A stretch of DNA of 6,731 nt from Pseudomonas sp. UBA5782 (lineage in GTDB: Bacteria; Pseudomonadota; Gammaproteobacteria; Pseudomonadales; Pseudomonadaceae). Position numbers and translations under genes: made by a program. The DNA lies in assembly GCA_002418465.1 (NCBI GenBank), contig DIEE01000116.1, positions 1-6,731 on the forward strand. Reading direction: 5' to 3'. How positions within the stretch are numbered: position 1 is the first letter of the stretch; each line of letters starts with the position of its first letter. The notes beneath the pieces are model-generated. The model was not told the DNA's origin, made no database searches, and saw only the letters and a program-made list of their open reading frames with translations. Positions 1 to 5,618 of this stretch are shown piece after piece.

Positions 1-333
1 CCTGCCGCGCCGAAGGCCGACGCGGCGGCGCTGGAAAGCCGTTACACCGCCGCTCTGCGTGCGGAGCTGGAGCGCTACAAGCAGTACCCACGCGGTCGCG
101 AAGCCTCGCTTCAGCGCCCGGAGGGCAACGTGGTGATCTGGCTGATGGTTGATCGAAGCGGCAACGTTCTGGACTCGGGCATCGAGACCAAGGCCAGGAA
201 CATGCTGCTCAACAAGGCGGCACAGACGAGTTTGCGGCGTTTGGAGAAGGTCAATCCGTTTCCTTCGGAGGCCTTCGGGGGCAAGGACAGATATCGCTTC
301 ACCGCAACCTTCGTCTACAACGTAGAAAACTAG
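1..333 (+). CDS. TonB-family energy transducer, C-terminal part (5' end outside window)
   Basis: This is the last 110 codons of a gene that begins left of the window, read in frame 1 and ending at TAG 331-333. The translation has the layout of a TonB C-terminal domain: a helical lead-in (ALESRYTAALRAELERYKQ), the YPRGREA segment matching the family's YP..AR start, a beta strand with the turn VDRSGNV, a helix (LLNKAAQTSLRRL) and the closing NPFP motif before a final strand. This domain lies in the periplasm and contacts the TonB box of outer-membrane receptors to pass on proton-motive energy. The membrane anchor and the proline-rich spacer are not visible. The receptor gene follows 50 bases later, so this is probably a dedicated TonB for that receptor. 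The usual SSG element is replaced by TKARN, which I take as subfamily variation. Confidence 0.88.
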   Translation, partial: PAAPKADAAALESRYTAALRAELERYKQYPRGREASLQRPEGNVVIWLMVDRSGNVLDSGIETKARNMLLNKAAQTSLRRLEKVNPFPSEAFGGKDRYRFTATFVYNVEN

Positions 334-371
334 AAAACATAAGTAAAACAAACACCTGCCGAAAAATATTC

Positions 372-376
372 AGGAG
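372..376 (+). promoter_or_regulatory. Ribosome binding site that fixes the GTG start of the receptor gene
   Basis: AGGAG lies 7 bases upstream of GTG 384. An in-frame TAA at 378-380 sits between the two, so no upstream in-frame start is possible. The signal peptide begins directly at this GTG, which makes it the only sensible start. The rest of the gap (334-383) is AT-rich and shows no convincing terminator, Fur-box-like palindrome or sigma-70 pair. Confidence 0.8.
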
Positions 377-383
377 TTAATAC

Positions 384-2699
384 GTGAAACTCAACCCAAT
401 TTATGCGGTGTTTCTGGCAGCTGGCCTCGGGGGATGGACGGCCGCTGCTCTGGCTCAGGATTCGGTCGACGTCGGCGATGTCGAAGTGACCGGGAAGAGC
501 CTCGGTAATGGTCAGATGGTCCAGGAGGAGGCGCCGAAGGGACGCTCCACCGTGACCAAGGAAGCGCTGGAGAAGATGTCGCCCACCAGCAACGGCATCG
601 ACAAGCTGAAGTACACGCCCGGCATCAACGTTTCCAGCGACGACAGCACTGGTCTGTCCGGCTTCAACTTCACCATGCGCGGCATGCAGTCCGATCAGAT
701 CGGCGTGACCATGGACGGTATCCCGGTTAACGACTCGGGTAACTACAACATGTATCCGAACCTGCTGGGTGACCCGGAAAACCTGGAGGAGGTGTTTGCC
801 ACCCAGGGCTCCTCGGAAATGGATGCCCCGCACATCGGCTCGTCCGGCGGCAACATCGGCCTGGTGTCCATGCGTCCGACCGAAGACTTCGGCGTCTTCG
901 TCAAGCAGACCGTGGGCAGCAACAATCTCGACAAGACCTTCGTACGCCTGAATACCGGCGAGTACATGGGCCTCTCCAACTACATCTCGGCCTCCAAGAC
1001 CAACAGTGACAAGTGGAAGGGCAAGGGCGACCTGGATGCCGAGAAGTTCGAGCTGAACAGCCTGTTCAAGTTCGGTGAAGGCAACAGCATCAATGCCATC
1101 GTCAAGTATCACAAGCAGGAGAACTACAACTACGTTTCTCCCAGCCTGGCACAGTACGAGTCTGATCACGATTACGACTTTGCGGACGAACCGACCTACT
1201 CCACCTACAATGGGGCGCAGTATTTGTCGGCGGTAGGCTATAAGACAAGCCGCAACCCCTTCGAGAACGTAACCGCTTCAATGACTGGTCGTTTCCAGCT
1301 ACGTGATGATCTGCAGCTTACAGTTGCGCCTTACTACTACTGGGCAAGTGGCGGTAGTTATAGCGCATATACCAATGCCGCGAGTCTGAATTCGGGGACC
1401 AACGCTTCGGGTGGTATCTATAACGGGCATCTGGGGAACCTTGATACCTACAACGGTTATCGTGGAGATGGTAATCCGGCCAGTGGTTTCTACTATCGTC
1501 CGTCGTGGACGGAAACCTGGCGTCCTGGCGTCAACACCAAGCTGACCTGGACCTTTAACGACGAACATACCTTGGACTTCGGCTATTGGTACGAGCGTGC
1601 TCGTCAGCGCCAGAGCCAACCGTTCGTTCCTCTTGAGTCTGATGGCAGTCCTTCTGACCTCTGGGCCGACTACGGCGAGTCGAACCAAGTGGTGGATGAT
1701 CTCGGTCGCACCGTTCAGGGGCGTAACTATTTTACCATCACGCCGGCACACAAGCTGTTCGTGCAGGATACATGGTATGCGACGCCCGATCTGACCCTGA
1801 CCGGTGGCGTTTCCTACGAGTACACCAAGCGTGACGGCGATAATCGCGGCAGCCTCTACGATATGCCGGAAAAACGCGAAAAAACCTATCACGAGTTCCT
1901 GCCGAGCTTTAGCGCCAAGTATCAGTTGAACCCGGAAAACTCGGTGTTCTACAACCTGACGCGTAACATGCGTACACCACAGAACTATGTTCTTTACAAC
2001 ACTGAAGACTCGATCAGCCTCAAGCCGGAGCTGAGCTGGAACAACGAACTCGGCTGGCGTTATGCAACTGACGATATGGCACTTAGTGCTACTCTGTTCT
2101 ATCTGAAGTTCAAGAATCGTCAGGTCTCCAGTCGTGATGAAAATAATGACTACATCATGCTGAACGTAGGCGATGTGGAAAACCGTGGGGTGGAGTTCGA
2201 GTTCAGTGGTCTGCTTCCGCATAACTTCAACTACTACGCCTCTTACACATACACAGAGGCGGAGCAGCAGAACGACGTTACTTATCTTGAGTGGGAGCTG
2301 CCCACTAAAGGCAAGCAGGTTGCCGGTGTGCCTAAGAACATGTTCAACCTGAGCTTTGGCTATGACGACGGTCGTTTCTACGGAAATGTAATTGGCAAGT
2401 TCGTCGACAATCAATATGGCGATCTGACCAACGATCAGTCCATTCCGCACTACACCGTTTTTGACGCAAGCCTGGGTTATCGTCTGCCAGTCAACAAGAA
2501 CTATCTGAAAAGCGCCGCGGTTCGTCTGTCGATGAACAATATATTCAATCGTGAATATCTGAGCGGTGTGCGCACGGTTACCTTCAGCTCGGTTGATTAC
2601 AACCCCGCTACCGGTACTAACGCGAATACTGCATCTACCCCGTACTACACCATCGGCGAAGAACAGACCGTCGCTGTCTCGTTCGAGGCGTCGTTCTAA
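384..2699 (+). CDS. TonB-dependent outer-membrane receptor, putative nucleotide/nucleoside receptor
   Basis: A 771-aa outer-membrane active transporter. Residues 1-24 form a signal peptide with a likely cut at ALA|QD (24/25). A TonB-box-like stretch, VGDVEVTG, lies at about 30-37. The plug domain spans about 50-165, with TPGINV (78-83), MRG (98-100) and the MDGIPVND signature (110-117). The rest should be a 22-strand barrel ending in SFEASF with a terminal Phe, the usual BAM signal. There is no FecA-type N-terminal signalling domain, so regulation through an anti-sigma partner is unlikely. Two Tyr-rich stretches (about 242-286 and 317-371) look like extracellular loops. The ligand cannot be read from the sequence. 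Nucleotides or nucleosides are inferred from the downstream nucleotidase, deaminase and CNT genes; a siderophore, cobalamin or metal ligand remains possible. The barrel part is AT-richer than its neighbours. Confidence 0.93.
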   Translation: MKLNPIYAVFLAAGLGGWTAAALAQDSVDVGDVEVTGKSLGNGQMVQEEAPKGRSTVTKEALEKMSPTSNGIDKLKYTPGINVSSDDSTGLSGFNFTMRGMQSDQIGVTMDGIPVNDSGNYNMYPNLLGDPENLEEVFATQGSSEMDAPHIGSSGGNIGLVSMRPTEDFGVFVKQTVGSNNLDKTFVRLNTGEYMGLSNYISASKTNSDKWKGKGDLDAEKFELNSLFKFGEGNSINAIVKYHKQENYNYVSPSLAQYESDHDYDFADEPTYSTYNGAQYLSAVGYKTSRNPFENVTASMTGRFQLRDDLQLTVAPYYYWASGGSYSAYTNAASLNSGTNASGGIYNGHLGNLDTYNGYRGDGNPASGFYYRPSWTETWRPGVNTKLTWTFNDEHTLDFGYWYERARQRQSQPFVPLESDGSPSDLWADYGESNQVVDDLGRTVQGRNYFTITPAHKLFVQDTWYATPDLTLTGGVSYEYTKRDGDNRGSLYDMPEKREKTYHEFLPSFSAKYQLNPENSVFYNLTRNMRTPQNYVLYNTEDSISLKPELSWNNELGWRYATDDMALSATLFYLKFKNRQVSSRDENNDYIMLNVGDVENRGVEFEFSGLLPHNFNYYASYTYTEAEQQNDVTYLEWELPTKGKQVAGVPKNMFNLSFGYDDGRFYGNVIGKFVDNQYGDLTNDQSIPHYTVFDASLGYRLPVNKNYLKSAAVRLSMNNIFNREYLSGVRTVTFSSVDYNPATGTNANTASTPYYTIGEEQTVAVSFEASF

Positions 2700-2711
2700 G
2701 TCCCGAAACAA

Positions 2712-2733
2712 GGACCGGCCACCCGGCCGGTCC
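2712..2733 (+). promoter_or_regulatory. Intercistronic stem-loop between receptor and exbB-like gene
   Basis: GGACCGGCC (2712-2720), the loop ACCC (2721-2724) and GGCCGGTCC (2725-2733) form a perfect 9-bp GC-rich hairpin starting 12 bases after the receptor stop codon. No T-run follows (next bases GTCCCGCC), so it is not a classical intrinsic terminator. It may protect the 3' end of the receptor mRNA or partly attenuate readthrough, lowering expression of the downstream genes relative to the receptor. That role is inferred; only the inverted repeat is seen. Confidence 0.6.
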
Positions 2734-2765
2734 GTCCCGCCTGATTTACCAGAGGTGACCTTGCA

Positions 2766-3407
2766 ATGAATATGGATCTGCTCCACGACATTACCTTCTA
2801 CATCATGTACGGCGCGGCTGCGCTGGCCGCCTTCGTGGTCGTGGAACGTGGCATTTTCTTCTCCTACAACCTGGGCAAGGCGCGCAAGCTGGAAGCCGCC
2901 CTGCACAAGAAGGTGCGCAGCTTCGAGGAACTGCCCGAAGACCTGCGCAAGCGCGACAGCCTGCCCCTGCAGTTGCTGCGCCAGCTGTTCGAAGGCCGCG
3001 TCGGCCTGAACTCCCACAACGAGCTGGAAGACCTCGGCCAGGCCATCTACATCTCCATGCGCGGCAAGCTCTCGCACGGCCTGTGGATTCTCGAGGCGGT
3101 GGTCGCCGGTGCGCCGCTGCTCGGTCTGCTGGGCACCATCCTCGGCATCATCGATACCTTCAAGGCGCTCGCCGAAGCCGGCGTTTCCGATCCGGGCGAA
3201 GTCTCCCGTGGCATCGGCACCGCGCTGTACGCCACCGCCCTGGGTATATCCATCGCACTGGTCGGCCTGGTCTTCAACAGCCACCTGCAGGATCGCCTCG
3301 AGCTGATCAACGACCACCTGAAAATGCTCCTGCTGCGCGCCGGCATGGGTACCGCGTTCACCGCCAAGCCGGTCGCCGCTCCGGCCACCAGCCTGCAGCA
3401 CGCCTGA
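2766..3407 (+). CDS. ExbB/TolQ/MotA-family proton channel subunit
   Basis: A 213-aa inner-membrane protein, shorter than E. coli ExbB (244 aa). The start follows AGAGGTGA (2751-2758) by 7 bases. Three membrane segments fit the ExbB/TolQ topology: about 9-31, 106-129 and 149-170, with a cytoplasmic domain of about 33-104. The family core is clear: APLLGLLGTILGI (116-128) and GIGTALYATALGI (149-161). ExbB pentamers work with ExbD to power TonB. The pore threonines of E. coli ExbB (T148, T181) align without gaps to T124 and T157, but the pore glutamate E176 aligns to T152. The Pro of the usual AIPA stretch is also missing. No exbD lies next to it; one may sit upstream of tonB, outside the window. 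It most likely energises the adjacent TonB/receptor pair, though a TolQ-like or other role cannot be excluded. Confidence 0.87.
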   Translation: MNMDLLHDITFYIMYGAAALAAFVVVERGIFFSYNLGKARKLEAALHKKVRSFEELPEDLRKRDSLPLQLLRQLFEGRVGLNSHNELEDLGQAIYISMRGKLSHGLWILEAVVAGAPLLGLLGTILGIIDTFKALAEAGVSDPGEVSRGIGTALYATALGISIALVGLVFNSHLQDRLELINDHLKMLLLRAGMGTAFTAKPVAAPATSLQHA

Positions 3408-3425
3408 GCGATCTAGGGAGTTCTC

Positions 3426-5141
3426 ATGTCGCACGCGAGTACCGTCATGCGCCCGCTTTCCCTGCTGCTGGCGGCCCTGCTGCTGGCCGGCTGCGAGAAG
3501 GCGGCGGCGCCGGTTGAAGTCAACGTCGCGGCCATCAACGATTTCCACGGCAACCTGCTGAGCAATCCGTTCAGCTACAAGGACCCAGCCGTCGAAGGCG
3601 GCGTGGTCAAGCTGAAGGCCGGCGGGATCGGCGCACTGAGCGGCCTGGTCGCGCAGCTGCGCCAGCAGGATTCCGAACTGCTGCTGATCGGCGCGGGCGA
3701 CATGATCGGCGGCAGCCCGCCGATTTCCTCGATGTGGGCCGATGAGCCGACGCTGGACGCGCTCGACCTGATCGGCCTGAAGTTCACCGCCGTGGGCAAC
3801 CACGAGCTGGACCAGGGCAAGGCCGAGCTGCTGCGGCAGATCAAGGGCGGCTGCGAGTCGACGCGGCCGGACAAGGCCTGTCAGTTCGACACCGCCTACA
3901 AGGGCACCACCTTCCCCTACATCTCCGCCAACCTGATGGACAAGGAGACCGGCAAGCCGCTGTTCCAGCCGTACCGCATCGAGCGCGCGCACGGCGCGAA
4001 GATCGCCTTCGTCGGCGCCACGCTGAAGGACGTCGGCGCCTACGTCAGCGCCAAGAGCATGGACGGGCTGTACACGGTGGACGAGGCGGACGCGATCAAC
4101 GCGCTACTGCCGGAGCTGAAGAGGCAGGACGTCGACGCCATCGTCGTGGTCATCCACCAGGGCGGCGAGACCCCTGAGCGCTTCGACCAGCAGGATTGCA
4201 GCCAGCTCGGTGGCGACGTGGTCGACGTGGTCAAGCGCCTCGACCCGCAGATCAGGGTGGTGGTCAGCGCCCACACGCACCAGGGCTACCTGTGCCGTAT
4301 CGGCGACAAGCTGGTCACCCAGGGCGCCTCGTTCGGCCGCCTGATGACGCACCTGACGCTGAAGATCGACACCGACAAGCACCAGCTGCTCGACGTGAAG
4401 GCCGAGAACCTGGTGGTCGACCCGCAACGCTACGCGCCGACCGAAGAAATCGCCGCGTTGCAGAAGCAGGTGGAAAACCGCAGCCAGGCGCAGCTCGGCG
4501 AGCCGCTGGCGCGATTGGGCGCACGCCAGGTTCAGCGCGAGACCAACGACGCCGGCGAGTCGGCGATGGGCGACCTGATCGCCGATGCGCAACTGGCGGC
4601 GACCCGTGCCCTCGGCGCGCAGGTGGCGCTGATGAACCTCGGCGGCATGCGCATGGACCTGGCGCTGGACGAGGGCCAGGACAAGGTCAACTACGGCCAG
4701 GTGGCCGGCGTGCAGCCGTTCAACAACACGCTGAACATCATGACCCTGACCGGCGCGCAACTGCGCGAACTGCTGGAGCAGCAGTGGCAGACCGGCAGCA
4801 TGGGCTTCTACCCGCTGCAACCGTCCGCGTCGCTGAGCTATCGCTGGGACGCGGCGCGACCGAAGGGCCAGCACGTCATCGCCGAAAGCCTGATGATCGA
4901 CGGTCAGCCGGTGCAGCCGGGGCAGGAATACCGGATCACCGTGAACTCCTTTCTCGCCGACGGTGGGGACAATTTCACCGTGCTGAAGGCCGGTAAACGG
5001 CTGGACACCGGTCTCAACGACCTCGAAGCGCTGATCGTCTACCTGCAGGGCCGTGACCAGGCCGGGCAGCCGGCGGGGCTGGCCGAGGCCGAACAACGTA
5101 TCCAGCGGGTCGGTGAAAGCCTGGCCGGGAGTGAGCAATGA
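3426..5141 (+). CDS. 5'-nucleotidase/metallophosphatase lipoprotein (UshA/NtdA-like)
   Basis: A 571-aa two-domain enzyme that should hydrolyse 5'-nucleotides to nucleoside plus phosphate in the periplasm. AGGGAG (3415-3420) precedes ATG 3426 by 5 bases; Met8 (3447) has no such site. A lipobox, LAGC, ends at Cys23. The following Glu24 is not Asp, so Lol sorting to the outer membrane is expected. The metallophosphatase domain (about 30-330) shows NDFHGN (Asp39, His41), GAGD (Asp92), GNHE (Asn125, His126), VIHQGG (His244) and AHTH (His283, His285), a full set of two-metal ligands. The C-terminal nucleotidase domain (about 350-560) has NLGGMR (404-409, usually N.GGIR), QPFNN (about 430-434) and the base-stacking GGDNF (513-517). 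Cysteine pairs 143/152 and 258/290 could form disulfides. It begins 18 bases after the exbB-like gene, and cdd overlaps its end. The exact substrate (5'-NMP, UDP-sugar, cyclic nucleotide) is not settled. Confidence 0.94.
   Translation: MSHASTVMRPLSLLLAALLLAGCEKAAAPVEVNVAAINDFHGNLLSNPFSYKDPAVEGGVVKLKAGGIGALSGLVAQLRQQDSELLLIGAGDMIGGSPPISSMWADEPTLDALDLIGLKFTAVGNHELDQGKAELLRQIKGGCESTRPDKACQFDTAYKGTTFPYISANLMDKETGKPLFQPYRIERAHGAKIAFVGATLKDVGAYVSAKSMDGLYTVDEADAINALLPELKRQDVDAIVVVIHQGGETPERFDQQDCSQLGGDVVDVVKRLDPQIRVVVSAHTHQGYLCRIGDKLVTQGASFGRLMTHLTLKIDTDKHQLLDVKAENLVVDPQRYAPTEEIAALQKQVENRSQAQLGEPLARLGARQVQRETNDAGESAMGDLIADAQLAATRALGAQVALMNLGGMRMDLALDEGQDKVNYGQVAGVQPFNNTLNIMTLTGAQLRELLEQQWQTGSMGFYPLQPSASLSYRWDAARPKGQHVIAESLMIDGQPVQPGQEYRITVNSFLADGGDNFTVLKAGKRLDTGLNDLEALIVYLQGRDQAGQPAGLAEAEQRIQRVGESLAGSEQ
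5127..5141 (+). promoter_or_regulatory. ATGA overlap and internal ribosome site coupling nucleotidase to cytidine deaminase
   Basis: GGGAG (5127-5131) lies inside the end of the nucleotidase gene, 6 bases before ATG 5138. That ATG overlaps the nucleotidase TGA (5139-5141). The arrangement implies translational coupling and a shared transcript. Confidence 0.8.
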
Positions 5142-5557
5142 ACCGCAGCAGCGAACTGCAGGCGCTGTACGAGCGCCTGCTGCCGGAGGCCATCGCGGCC
5201 TCCGGAAAGGCCTGGTGCCCGCACTCGGAATTTCCCGTGGGCGCCGCGCTGATGACCGCAGACGGTACGGTCATCCAGGGCTGCAACGTGGAGAACGTCT
5301 CCTACGGGCTGACCAACTGCGCCGAGCGCACCGCGCTGTTCAGCGCCATCTGCCAGGGCGAGAAGCCGCAGAGCTTCCAGGCGATGCTGGTGTATGCGCC
5401 GAAGTTGGCTCTGATTTCGCCCTGCGGCGCCTGCCGCCAGGTGATGGTCGAGCTGCTCGGCAAGGGCTGCCCGGTGTTCTGCGTGGGCCATGACGCATCG
5501 GCCGCAAGGGACTGGACGGTGGAGCAACTGCTGCCCGGCGCCTTCGACGCCTTCTGA
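5138..5557 (+). CDS. cdd: Cytidine deaminase, homotetrameric class
   Basis: A 139-aa cytosolic enzyme converting cytidine and deoxycytidine to uridine and deoxyuridine with release of ammonia, in pyrimidine salvage. The length fits the short homotetrameric class (Bacillus/human type) and not the longer dimeric E. coli enzyme. Substrate-binding FPVGAAL (32-38) and CNVEN (Asn50, Glu52) are present. The zinc site is NCAERTA (Cys61, catalytic Glu63) plus SPCGACRQ (Cys96, Cys99). Using Cys, not His, as the first zinc ligand is typical of the tetrameric class; Arg64 is the usual partner of that three-Cys site. The C-terminal LLPGAFDAF matches the LLP.aF tail of the family. It is translationally coupled to the nucleotidase gene and followed by the nucleoside transporter, so it probably acts on cytidine delivered by that route. 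Confidence 0.96.
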   Translation: MNRSSELQALYERLLPEAIAASGKAWCPHSEFPVGAALMTADGTVIQGCNVENVSYGLTNCAERTALFSAICQGEKPQSFQAMLVYAPKLALISPCGACRQVMVELLGKGCPVFCVGHDASAARDWTVEQLLPGAFDAF

Positions 5558-5561
5558 ACAC

Positions 5562-5592
5562 AACGAAAACCAGAAAATCGCAGCCGTTCGTT
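5562..5592 (+). repeat. Weak inverted repeat in the cdd-CNT gap
   Basis: AACGAA (5562-5567) and TTCGTT (5587-5592) are inverted copies separated by 19 bases in an AT-richer 61-base gap. The arms do not extend further. It could be an operator or chance; there is no clear -35/-10 pair and no GC-rich terminator stem here. Confidence 0.2.
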
Positions 5593-5602
5593 TCTTATTT
5601 GT

Positions 5603-5608
5603 GGGGAG
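5603..5608 (+). promoter_or_regulatory. Ribosome binding site of the nucleoside transporter gene
   Basis: GGGGAG lies 10 bases before ATG 5619. An in-frame GTG at 5601 overlaps this site and would add six residues, but it lacks a good site of its own, so ATG 5619 is preferred. Confidence 0.6.
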
Positions 5609-5618
5609 TCACCGGAAC

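Noticed and set aside
334..383. Promoter or Fur box between tonB and the receptor
   Set aside because: The segment is AT-rich, but I see no 19-bp Fur-like palindrome and no well-spaced -35/-10 pair. At 50 bases it can be simple operon spacing.
2712..2733. Hairpin as an intrinsic (Rho-independent) terminator ending a receptor transcript
   Set aside because: The stem is not followed by a T-run, so termination cannot be claimed from sequence.
1299..3992. A long antisense open frame (897 codons) across the receptor, exbB-like and nucleotidase genes
   Set aside because: It lies opposite three genes with clear domains and motifs, and its product is low-complexity, rich in Val, Gln, Arg and Ala with no recognisable domain. 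Long antisense frames are common opposite GC-rich coding sequence.
4104..5138. Antisense open frame of 344 codons opposite the nucleotidase
   Set aside because: It is a shadow frame; the + strand has a full set of metallophosphatase and nucleotidase motifs.
5561..5600. PurR-like or CytR-like operator upstream of the transporter
   Set aside because: Only a 6-bp inverted repeat with 19-base spacing is present; it does not match the PurR consensus and may be chance.
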